NCBI GenBank assembly: GCA_003117195.1 | Contig: BDSI01000049.1 | Location: forward strand, 124,001-188,000 | Source: Eudorina sp. 2006-703-Eu-15 | Lineage: Eukaryota; Chlorophyta; Chlorophyceae; Chlamydomonadales; Volvocaceae | Reading direction: 5' to 3' | Length of the DNA: 64,000 nt | Shown here: piece by piece, positions 42,980 through 53,300 of the stretch | Layout of the letters: each line of letters starts with the position of its first letter | Numbering within the stretch: position 1 is the first letter of the stretch | The notes under the pieces: model-generated | Told to the model about the DNA's origin: nothing | Databases searched by the model: none | Seen by the model: the letters and a program-made list of their open reading frames with translations, nothing else | Made by a program: the position numbers and the translations under genes

Positions 42980-45324
42980 AACTTTGCTCCCTCTCTGTGA
43001 CACGGATCAAGTGAAGGCCGTGTTCCAGGCTATGGACCAACTTACAAAGCATGGCTGGTGGCTGAAAGAACCCCTGCAGAAGGACCTGCCCGAAGATTGC
43101 GAGCGCGGTGCGTGTGGTTGCAGTCTTCGTGTAGTGAACGGCAGTTTAGCATGACAGCACCTTATCGATTACTGTTTCGCTTCTTGCAGGGAAGCAGATC
43201 ACACGCCTCCCTCAGCAGCTCGTCGTCGGTGATCAGAGCCACGTATGGGCGGGCCTGGCCAGCGGCAATTTAAATGCTGCGGTCGTGGCATCATTGGGGC
43301 ACCTTGCGGAGCAGCGCCCCGGCCTTGCTACCTCCAGCTCGCTGGGGTTCCCATGCCCTGACCCGCAGCAACGGGGCATCGGCCTGCCGCTGCGGGCCCT
43401 AGCCTCCCAGCAGCGGCAACCGGTCCAACAGCAGCAGCTGCGTGCAGCCCCAACACGGCCGCCACTGCCGCCGCAGCATCAGCAGCTGGACCCTGCGCGT
43501 GCAGCCTCCACTCTGGCAGGGCAACCGACGCAAGGGCGGCAGCTGTCGGGTGGTGCCCAGCAGCCCGCACCGGCCTACACAGACTTAACGTGGACGACGC
43601 CGCTGCCGCCGCAGCATCAGCAGCTGGACCCCGCGCGTGCAGCCTCCACTCTGGCAGGGCAATCGACGCAAGGGCAGCAGCTGTCGGGTGGTGCCCAGCA
43701 GCCCGCACCGGCCTACACAGACTTAACGTGGACGACGCCGCTGCCGCCGCAGCATCAGCAGCTGGACCCTGCGCGTGCAGCCTCCACTCTGGCAGGGCAA
43801 CCGACGCAAGGGCAGCAGCTGTCGGGTGGTGCCCAGCAGCCCGCACCGGCCTACACAGACTTAACGTGGACGACGCCGCTGCCGCCGCAGCATCAGCAGC
43901 TGGACCCCGCGCGTGCAGCCTCCACTCTGGCAGGGCAATCGACGCAAGGGCAGCAGCTGTCGGGTGGTGCCCAGCAGCCCGCACCGGCCTACACAGACTT
44001 AACGTGGACGACGCCGCTGCCGCCGCAGCATCAGCAGCTGGACCCTGCGCGTGCAGCCTCCACTCTGGCAGGGCAACCGACGCAAGGGCAGCAGCTGTCG
44101 GGTGGTGCCCAGCAGCCCGCACCGGCCTACACAGACTTAACGTGGACGACGCCGCTGCCGCCGCAGCATCAGCAGCTGGACCCCGCGCGTGCAGCCTCCA
44201 CTCTGGCAGGGCAACCGACGCAAGGGCAGTGGTTTCCAACTGCTGGGTGGGTACCACAGCAGCAGCGAGCCCACGGCAATCCAACATTGGCGGTGCCTAT
44301 GCAGCGGCAGACGGCTTTATGGGACGGGCCTGGTGCACATCAACCGGAGATGCAGCAGCAGCAGCAGCAGCAGCAGTTGGGACTGGCACCGTCACTTCAG
44401 CCGCAGGCTGTGTCTGAGCAACTGGAGGGCATGGCGCTTCAGGACATGCTAGACAGTGCTCTGGCAGCAGCTGATGCAATACCGCTGCCGGCCACGGTGC
44501 GGGCAGGCACCCAGGTTGACATCCAGCAGCCTGGCAACTTGCAGCCGAGTGTGCAGCCGGCTGTACAGCCAGGCGGCAGGAAGCGCTCGGCTGCGGTGTT
44601 GTTCTCAGCGATTCCGACAGCTGCGCCGGTAAGCCAGTATGGTCCCGGTAGGCTAACAGCTTTCATCAGGGCTGCCAAGGCCGGGTCCTCCCGCCGTATT
44701 ACAGTGGCAGACACCATGCGCCCAGTTACCTCAAACGCCGAGATCAAGTTGTTCTGGGAGCTTTACCCAAACTTCACTAAGTCGAAGAACACAGACTGGG
44801 CCGGAATGACCTTGGATTGGAATGTGCGGGTTACTCAGGCCATCCAGCAGCAGACACCAGGCTATGAGGGGCTATTTCCAAAGCGTGAGTCACACCTAAG
44901 GAACTATCAAAAGAAGGTCCTGACCATTGCCAGCCAGAGGGACAGCTTGGCCCTGACAGCCGCAGTGGGGCTACAGCCCAGTGTGGCAACGACTCTCGCG
45001 TCGTCAGTTGCTGATACTGTCACACGTGTCTTCACAGCGCCGACTATCCTTGATGCACTCGTCCCGCCCACGCAGACTTCAGCACAGGCGGCGCTCATGG
45101 CTGGCGCAGCGCAGCAGCCCCAGATTCCGCCGGGCCTTGAGAAGCCAAAGGGGAGCCGGGCGACAGCACAGCACCTGCCTGGTCAAGTTGCTGGCACCGG
45201 CAAGGGGGGCAGGAACGTGATTAAGTATTGCAGAGCATGTAAACAGCACGGCATCGACGCTCGGATAGCTGGACACAAGTGCCCCTACAAGGATGGGAAC
45301 CAACCCGCTAAGAAGCAGAAGTAA
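42980..45324 (+). CDS. Same transposase-type gene, C-terminal exons 8-9 (or a second gene)
   Basis: Exon 8 (about 42980-43107) and exon 9 (43190-45324) join in phase across a GTGCGT donor and a TTCTTGCAG acceptor (ERG into GKQITRLPQQL). Exon 9 encodes a 46-residue Pro/Gln-rich repeat tract, a run of eight glutamines at about 44355-44377 and a basic region (GRKRSAAVLF). Then comes a helical-looking domain (ADTMRPVTSNAEIKLFWELY, WAGMTLDWNVRVTQAIQQQ) at nt about 44640-44960. It ends with a C-x2-C-x11-H-x-C knuckle (CRACKQHG, GHKC) and a basic tail. No canonical splice joins exon 7 to exon 8 in phase, so the link to the upstream exons is likely but not proven. Confidence 0.65.
43463..44240 (+). 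repeat. 138-bp coding minisatellite (46-residue Pro/Gln repeat)
   Basis: About five and a half near-identical 138-bp units lie inside exon 9; anchors AGCTGTCGGG at 43541 and 43679 are 138 bp apart. The length is a multiple of three, so the frame is kept and each unit encodes LPPQHQQLDPARAASTLAGQ followed by a Gly/Gln/Pro-rich stretch ending DLTWTT. Units alternate between two variants (Pro or Ser after AGQ), which hints at duplication of a 276-bp pair. Confidence 0.95.
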
Positions 45325-46358
45325 CACATACACACGCTCGGCTCAGGGGCTGAGGGCCTGAGGAATAGGTGACTTTCGGGGGCGAGCATTTAGTAGGCTT
45401 TATGGTGGATGGTCATGAGTGGCCGATCTGGTGCAGAAGGGACCTGATTTGGTGTACAATACTGCTCGTGGTCCTGGGCATGACGTTTGCAGTATGGTGG
45501 TGAGTTGTGACACAGTAGTATGTAGTTGCTCGTGAGGTAGTGGTGCGTAGGAACGTGCACGGTAAGGATGATGTACGTTCATTTACTAAGAGATAACAGG
45601 GGGCCAGCCCGTAGCCGACTATGCAGAGAGGAAGACATCTTTGGACTGGTCTTGTCACCGGGGCGTGATCTATCTAGTTTGTTCGGGCTGCCTGCCCCTG
45701 GTGTATTTGGGGGGGACGTTGCTGGATTGGTGGTGTAAGGGTCGTTTGGCCAGCGGCTGACAATTGTTGTGATCCAGCGTGGGGCTGCCTTACTGCGCTT
45801 TTGCGGCACTGCAGCACCAACACGGGTTTGCTGTAACAGTCCGTCTTGCAGGAAGAGAGCCAACCGCAGACCGCATCACATGAGGATTATACAGCAGGGT
45901 CCCGTACCGGAGTTGACATATCAAAGTAGCAGCTGTGGGAATGGCAGCGGCGTCATTCCACGTCTAGGCAACACCACTTTGTGGGGTGCGCGATACATAA
46001 AGCAAATAGTTTATGCAGTGTGTCTGGAACTAGCGTCCGAACAACTCCAAGTGCAATGGGGACGGGCACATGATCCATGGGGGCGGCACACACACAGTGA
46101 TGCAAAGGCCTGACAACCCCGAAAAACGCACGGCCTTGGTTCCATACCGCGTTCAAGGCGAGCTAAGCACTATAACATGCGCATGCTGATACAGCTATGA
46201 CCCCAGGCACTTCCGATTACAAGGCGGTTTTTTTACGTTGGTAGGGAAGCATAAGGCTGCTCATTCTAACAGCCCCAGTGGGGCCCAGACACATTACCCA
46301 ACGGTGGCTCTCGCCGCTCTCCCCTGGTCTGCCCATCGTCATCCCCGTTGCTTGTGAG
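45325..46358. other. Non-coding stretch downstream of the transposase-type gene
   Basis: No gene, RNA or repeat is recognised. It presumably contains the 3' untranslated region of the upstream gene. Open frames here are short and lack family features. Confidence 0.5.
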
Positions 46359-47975
46359 ATCGCATGCCAGGGCCTGAGACCGCGTGCCAGGGCCTGACAC
46401 CGCGTGCCAGGGCCTGAGACCTCGTGTCAGGCCCTGGGGTGCGGTCTCAGGAGCTGACACTCGGTAAGAGGCCGTGGCAGGGGGTCTCAGGCCCTGAGGT
46501 GCAGTCTCAGGAGCTGACACGCGGTATTAGGCCGTGGCAGGGGGTCTCAGGCCCTGGGGTGCGGTCTAAGGAGCTGACACGCGGTATTAGGCCGTGCCAG
46601 GGGGTCTCAGGCCCTGGGGTGCGGTCTCAGGAGCTGACACTCGGTAAGAGGCCGTGGCAGGGGGTCTCAGGCCCTGAGGTGCGGTCTCAGGAGCTGACAC
46701 GCGGTATTAGGCCGTGGCAGGGGGTCTCAGGCCCTGGGGTGCGGTCTCAGGAGCTGACACGCGGTATTAGGCCGTGCCAGGGGGTCTCAGGCCCTGGGGT
46801 GCGGTCTCAGGAGCTGACACGCGGTATTACGCCGTGGCAGGGGTTCTCAGGCCCTGAGGTGCGGTCTCAGGAGCTGACACGCGGTATTAGGCCGTGGCAG
46901 GGGGTCTCAGGCCCTGGGGTGCGGTCTAAGGAGCTGACACGCGGTATTAGGCCGTGCCAGGGGGTCTCAGGCCCTGGTGCGCGGTCTCAGGAGCTGACAC
47001 GCGGTATTAGGCCGTGGCAGGGGGTCTCAGGCCCTGAGGTGCGGTCTCAGGAGCTGACACGCGGTATTAGGCCGTGCCAGGGGGTCTCAGGCCCTGGGGT
47101 GCGGTCTCAGGAGCTGACACGCGGTAAGAGGCCGTGGCAGGGGGTCTCAGGCCCTGAGGTGCGGTCTCAGGAGCTGACACGCGGTATTAGGCCGTGGCAG
47201 GGGGTCTCAGGCCCTGGGGTGCGGTCTAAGGAGCTGACACGCGGTATAAGGCCGTGCCAGGGGGTCTCAGGCCCTGGGGTGCGGTCTCAGGAGCTGACAC
47301 TCGGTAAGAGGCCGTGGCAGGGGGTCTCAGGCCCTGGTGCGGTCTCAGGAGCTGACACGCGGTATTAGGCCGTGGCAGGGGGTCTCAGGCCCTGGGGTGC
47401 GGTCTAAGGAGCTGACACGCGGTATAAGGCCGTGCCAGGGGGTCTCAGGCCCTGGGGTGCGGTCTCAGGAGCTGACACGCGGTATTAGGCCGTGGCAGGG
47501 GGTCTCAGGCCCTGGGGTGCGGTCTCAGGAGCTGACACGCGGTATTAGGCCGTGCCAGGGGGTCTCAGGCCCTGGTGCGCGTCTCAGGAGCTGACACGCG
47601 GTATTAGGCCGTGGCAGGGGGTCTCAGGCCCTGAGGTGCGGTCTCAGGAGCTGACACGCGGTATTAGGCCGTGCCAGGGGGTCTCAGGCCCTGGTGCGCG
47701 GTCTCAGGAGCTGACACGCGGTATTAGGCCGTGGCAGGGGGTCTCAGGCCCTGGGGTGCGGTCTCAGGAGCTGACACGCGGTATTAGGCCGTGGCAGGGG
47801 GTCTCAGGCCCTGAGGTGCGGTCTCAGGAGCTGACACGCGGTATTAGGCCGTGGCAGGGGGTCTCAGGCCCTGGGGTGCGGTCTAAGGAGCTGACACGCG
47901 GTATAAGGCCGTGCCAGGGGGTCTCAGGCCATTGAGACCGCTTGCCAGGGCCTGAGACCGCTCGCCAGGGCCTGA
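46359..47975. repeat. 60-bp tandem array made of three related 20-bp units, with inverted ends
   Basis: About 25 copies of a 60-bp unit run from about 46426 to 47931. Each splits into three related 20-mers: one beginning GTCTCAGGAGCTGACACGCG, one GTATTAGGCCGTGGCAGGGG and one GTCTCAGGCCCTGGGGTGCG. Outside the array, on the left (46359-46423) three units, and on the right (47932-47975) two units, of the form CGCGTGCCAGGGCCTGAGAC are present. This is the reverse complement of the third 20-mer, so the array is bounded by inverted copies of itself. Because 60 is a multiple of three, long open frames (up to 314 codons) appear, but nothing indicates translation. Confidence 0.95.
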
Positions 47976-48536
47976 GACCACGAACCCGTCACCGACAACG
48001 ACTGCAACGACTGGCAACGCGTTTCGCACTGCATAGTTTCTGCCACAAACCACAAAAAACGACTGATCCATCATTCATGTGGACGCTTCACATCGTTTTT
48101 CAGAAGTAAAGCTTTTGTGGGTTTTTATCCAAGTCCCGCTGACAGATGATAACATTTGACGAAGAGCATTGCGTTTCACTAATGTTGCTAATACCCGCTG
48201 TCAAAAGCAGCTAAGTTCTTGTATGTGGCGTTTCTCTTTCTCCCCTAAAGTCAAGATGTCTGTATTTTGGATCCCGAATGGTCTATGCCTCCGCCTCGGC
48301 ACCCTAATGATACAAAAGATCTCCGCGTGCACGTTATTTAACTCTGTTTTCAATGGTGACCTCGCGGTCGCCTACAACCTCTGTTTAGGCTCAATATATG
48401 CTATTTGGTTAGGCTGCAAGATTCAGTAATTAGAGTTAGAAGGATGAATCAGAGTATGAAAATGAAGGTTTCGGCGACTCAAATTCGTGAAATTTTCTAA
48501 AAAAAGTCCAGCGGCCTACGGCCGCTGTAATTGCTT
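47976..48536. other. Spacer between the 60-bp array and a retroelement remnant
   Basis: Nothing is recognised. An 86-codon frame at 48169-48429 has no family features. A short inverted motif CGGCCTACGGCCG lies near 48512. Confidence 0.4.
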
Positions 48537-48824
48537 CTATACAGCCACCCTATAGCAGTAATTACTGGAGATACAGCACCCTAGAATTTGCGCAAATTGC
48601 CGCTTCGGGTCATACCAAAGCTGAATAGGCCAAGGGATGCCCGGCATGTCCGTACGCTGTCCAGATTCAGACTTCTTCGAAAACAACTTTGTTCCTACTG
48701 CGTACGTTTTCAGCAGCTTGAATCCGGCTGCTTGCATGCGTCGCTCGACTTGTGTCCACTTTGGAACTACGAAGACTGCTGACGTGTTTTCAGGATCGTT
48801 GCGCTTGCACTGCAAGTAATGCAC
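48537..48824 (-). pseudogene. Retroelement-derived fragment
   Basis: A 95-codon antisense frame contains YLQCKRNDPENTSAVFVVPK, then LLKTYAVGTKLFSKK and MPGIPWPIQLWYDP. This wording resembles the region just before the reverse transcriptase in some green-algal retroelement polyproteins (HWLQCK, DPANTSA, VVPRW, LFSAP, PWPVQVWYD patterns). No RT motif adjoins it, so it is called a small remnant. The family assignment rests on memory of the pattern. Confidence 0.45.
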
Positions 48825-48839
48825 TCTGGGAAAAGGGGG

Positions 48840-49290
48840 GTTCGGATTTGCCGTAAACTAAACCGTAAAATGGGGCTGTTTTACGGAGACGGACTTGGCG
48901 TAAAGCGCGTACAAGGAATACGGAGACATTTTACGGATGCAGTTTACGGAGAGACATTACGGTAAACCCGCACCCCATATTACGGGGACCCGCACCCCAT
49001 AATACGGAGACAGACTTGCCGTAAAGCGCGTACAAGGAATACGGAGACAGATTACGGCCAGAGTGTACGGAGGGGCATTACGGGGACCCGAACCGCATAA
49101 TACGGGGACCCGCACCCCACATTACGGGGACCCGCACCCCATATTACGGGGACCCGCACCCCACATTACGGGGACCCACACCCCACATTACGGGGACCCG
49201 CACCCCACATTACGGGGACCCGCACCCCACATTACGGGGACCCGCACCCCACATTACGGGGACCCGCACCCCACATTACGGACCCCCAGG
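48840..49290. repeat. TTACGG-rich region ending in a 22-bp tandem repeat
   Basis: An imperfect longer duplication (about 48890-48945 and 49010-49065, sharing GTAAAGCGCGTACAAGGAAT) precedes about nine copies of a 22-bp unit, ACATTACGGGGACCCGCACC plus CC, in the stretch to about 49280. The TTACGG word recurs throughout on one strand. This is not a telomere repeat (TTTTAGGG or TTTAGGG). Confidence 0.9.
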
Positions 49291-49542
49291 CCGCATATTA
49301 TGGGTTCCCAAACCATAGTTTACGGAGTCCCCGACCATGTTTCCACACCCAAACAGGCCACCAGTCCCAGTCCTCAGCCAGTGAGGAAGGTAGTGAGAAC
49401 CACCAGCTCGGTCTTTCCATCAGAACGCCAATGGACTCAGCTGAAAACAATCCCTGCCCCACTTACGTTCAACACCTCCACTCCCAAGAGGAAGGCCGCT
49501 AGCTCCATCCAAGCCGTTGTCCCCGCCGCTGGCTCCAAATAA
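49290..49542 (+). CDS. Short coding-like tail, possibly a terminal exon
   Basis: The frame that crosses the 22-bp repeats continues for about 80 codons as a Ser/Pro/Lys-rich segment (TPKQATSPSPQPVRKVVR, FPSERQWTQLKTIPA, STPKRKAASSIQAVV) to TAA at 49540-49542. It looks more protein-like than its surroundings and basic, as in a nuclear or nucleic-acid-binding tail. No upstream exon, start or homologous family is recognised; it could equally be chance. Confidence 0.25.
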
Positions 49543-49545
49543 GTA

Positions 49546-50391
49546 TTGATAATGGGTTTGCTACCATCACCGCAGGTAGTTTCCTGCGTGTGTCAGGAAA
49601 CAAAGTCGGGACGGACGTAAATGGATTTGCCGATCGGTTGGAGACCAAGCACGCACTGCTAGAAATGAACCACATATAAGCAGAAAAGAATAACTCGGTG
49701 ACCTACATCGCACATTTGATTTTAGCGCCATGAGACCTGCGGTCTGGAGCGAGCGGACAGTTATGCCACCCACAGGTAATCATATTGAACATCCGGTCAG
49801 GCGTTTGGCAGTATAATTTCCTGGTATTGATATTTTGAAATAAGCGTGGCATATCTGGACGAAATTCTCGCAATGCAGGTATCTCTGACTGCGTTGACTC
49901 GTTGTTAACGAGCGCGTTGCTACACACCGTCGATCCTATTTCGATAATTCAGCAGATCTATGTTTGCACTGCATACATGTGGAAGGAATGTATTTGTCTA
50001 TTGGTTCAGTAAGGAAAAGCAAAAAGGATATCGACAAGCAAACGTACGACCAATCCGACCGCTGCAGGCGCTGCTCTGCCTCAATGCACGTATTTATTAT
50101 TTGCATCAAATTTCCAGTGAAAAGCTATTAACGGAAGCATATGTGTTCGGTTCTTGCCGGTCGACTTGCTTCAAACAATGGTTGCGTTCGTCACTGTCCT
50201 CAAGCGAGCATCTGCTAAATCCCAAGGCCAAATGTGCCTATTTGTACGAATCTTGTCATCATTTATAATCATGAACGAGCTTGTAAAATGAAAACACATA
50301 CCTACGTGTCGCTCGTTTTCTCGCCCCTGCTCGCCCTTCCGTGCGGAGGTGTGCAGTGACGGGATCCACACTTCTCACCACACATCTCGCG
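49546..50391. other. Spacer before satellite B
   Basis: No gene, RNA or repeat family is recognised. Composition is AT-richer than the satellite that follows. Short open frames show no features. Confidence 0.5.
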
Positions 50392-53300
50392 CAGTGGCCC
50401 CGATAGGCATACGATGCCCCTGATGTGGCGGGCTGGGTGATAGGGCGCGGCGGCGGTCCGTCGTGGGGCCAGGTCGCATCCGAACAGGGGGGCAGGCTGG
50501 GGCATGCGATGCGGCGGCAGGCCCACCTTAACGCCGCGCCTAATCGGATTGACATTCCGACCAGGCCCAGTGGCCCGATAGGCATACGATGCCCCTGATG
50601 TGGCGGGCTGGGTGATAGGGCGCGGCGGCGGTCCGTCGTGGGGCCAGGTCGCATCCGAACAGGGGGGCATGGGAACAGGCTGGGGCATGCGATGCGGCGG
50701 CAGGCCCACCCTAACGCCGCGCCTAATCGGATTGACATTCCGACCAGGCCCAGTGGCCCCGATAGGCATACGATGCCCCTGATGTGGCGGGCTGGGTGAT
50801 AGGGCGCTGCGGCGGTCCGTCGTGGGGCCAGGTCGCATCCGAACAGGGGGGCATGGGAACAGGCTGGGGCATGCGATGCGGCGGCAGGCCCACCTTAACG
50901 CCGCGCCTGACATTCCGACCAGGCCCAGTGGCCCCGATAGGCATACGATGCCCCTGATGTGGCGGGCTGGGTGATAGGGCGCGGCGGCGGTCCGTCGTGG
51001 GGCCAGGTCGCATCCGAACAGGGGGACAGGGGGGCAGGCTGGGGCATGCGATGCGGCGGCAGGCCCACCCTAACGCCGCGCCTGATCGGATTGACATTCC
51101 GACCAGGCCCAGTGGCCCCGATAGGCATACGATGCCCCTGATGTGGCGGGCTGGGTGATAGGGCGCGGCGGCGGTCCGTCGTGGGGCCAGGTCGCATCCG
51201 AACAGGGGGACAGGGGGGCAGGCTGGGGCATGCGATGCGGCGGCAGGCCCACCCTAACGCCGCGCCTGATCGGATTGACATTCCGACCAGGCCCAGTGGC
51301 CCCGATAGGCATACGATGCCCCTGATGTGGCGGGCTGGGTGATAGGGCGCGGCGGCGGTCCGTCGTGGGGCCAGGTCGCATCCGAACAGGGGGGCATGGG
51401 AACAGGCTGGGGCATGCGATGCTGCGGCAGGCCCACCTTAACGCCGCGCCTAATCGGATTGACATTCCGACCAGGCCCAGTGGCCCCGATAGGCATACGA
51501 TGCCCCTGATGTGGCGGGCTGGGTGATAGGGCGCGGCGGCGGTCCGTCGTGGGGCCAGGTCGCATCCGAACAGGGGGGCATGGGAACAGGCTGGGGCATG
51601 CGATGCGGCGGCAGGCCCACCTTAACGCCGCGCCTGATCGGATTGACAGTCCAACCAGGCCCAGTGGCCCCGATAGGCATACGATGCCCCTGATGTGGCG
51701 GGCTGGGTGATAGGGCGCGGCGGCGGTCCGTCGTGGGGCCAGGTCGCATCCGAACAGGGGGGCATGGGAACAGGCTGGGGCATGCGATGCGGCGGCAGGC
51801 CCACCTTAACGCCGCGCCTGATCGGATTGACATTCCGACCAGGCCCAGTGGCCCCGATAGGCATACGATGCCCCTGATGTGGCGGGCTGGGTGATAGGGC
51901 GCGGCGGCGGTCCGTCGTGGGGCCAGGTCGCATCCGAACAGGGGGGCATGGGAACAGGCTGGGGCATGCGATGCGGCGGCAGGCCCACCCTAACGCCGCG
52001 CCTGATCGGATTGACATTCCGACCAGGCCCAGTGGCCCCGATAGGCATACAATGCCCTGATGGGGCGGGCTGGGTGATAGGGCGCGGCGGCGGTCCGTCG
52101 TGGGGCCAGGTCGCATCCGAACAGGGGGGCATGGGAACAGGCTGGGGCATGCGATGCGGCGGCAGGCCCACCTTAACGCCGCGCCTAATCGGATTGACAT
52201 TCCGACCAGGCCCAGTGGCCCCGATAGGCATACGATGCCCCTGATGTGGCGGGCTGGGTGATAGGGCGCGGCGGCGGTCCGTCGTGGGGCCAGGTCGCAT
52301 CCGAACAGGGGGGCATGGGAACAGGCTGGGGCATGCGATGCGGCGGCAGGCCCACCTTAACGCCGCGCCTGACATTCCGACCAGGCCCAGTGGCCCCGAT
52401 AGGCATACGATGCCCCTGATGTGGCGGGCTGGGTGATAGGGCGCGGCGGCGGTCCGTCGTGGGGCCAGGTCGCATCCGAACAGGGGGGCATGGGAACAGG
52501 CTGGGGCATGCGATGCGGCGGCAGGCCCACCCTAACGCCGCGCCTAATCGGATTGACATTCCGACCAGGCCCAGTGGCCCCGATAGGCATACGATGCCCC
52601 TGATGTGGCGGGCTGGGTGATAGGGCGCGGCGGCGGTCCGTCGTGGGGCCAGGTCGCATCCGAACAGGGGGCAGGGGGGCAGGCTGGGGCATGCGATGCG
52701 GCGGCAGGCCCACCCTAACGCCGCGCCTAATCGGATTGACATTCCGACCAGGCCCAGTGGCCCCGATAGGCATACGATGCCCCTGATGTGGCGGGCTGGG
52801 TGATAGGGCGCGGCGGCGGTCCGTCGTGGGGCCAGGTCGCATCCGAACAGGGGGGCATGGGAACAGGCTGGGGCATGCGATGCGGCGGCAGGCCCACCTT
52901 AACGCCGCGCCTAATCGGATTGACATTCCGACCAGGCCCAGTGGCCCCGATAGGCATACGATGCCCCTGATGTGGCGGGCTGGGTGATAGGGCGCGGCGG
53001 CGGTCCGTCGTGGGGCCAGGTCGCATCCGAACAGGGGGGCATGGGAACAGGCTGGGGCATGCGATGCGGCGGCAGGCCCACCTTAACGCCGCGCCTGATC
53101 GGATTGACAGTCCAACCAGGCCCAGTGGCCCCGATAGGCATACGATGCCCCTGATGTGGCGGGCTGGGTGATAGGGCGCGGCGGCGGTCCGTCGTGGGGC
53201 CAGGTCGCATCCGAACAGGGGGACAGGGGGGCAGGCTGGGGCATGCGATGCGGCGGCAGGCCCACCCTAACGCCGCGCCTGATCGGATTGACATTCCGAC

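Noticed and set aside
43328..44287. 319-codon antisense and 275-codon shifted frames over the Pro/Gln minisatellite
   Set aside because: They are shadows of the sense frame. The sense frame alone continues into non-repeat coding sequence with a zinc knuckle.
46424..47935. Open frame of up to 314 codons with a 20-residue repeat
   Set aside because: A 60-bp period keeps any frame open. No start context, domain or non-repeat coding flank supports a protein.
48960..49290. Telomere-type repeat
   Set aside because: The unit is a 22-bp TTACGGGG-containing sequence, not TTTAGGG, TTTTAGGG or TTAGGG, and it is internal.
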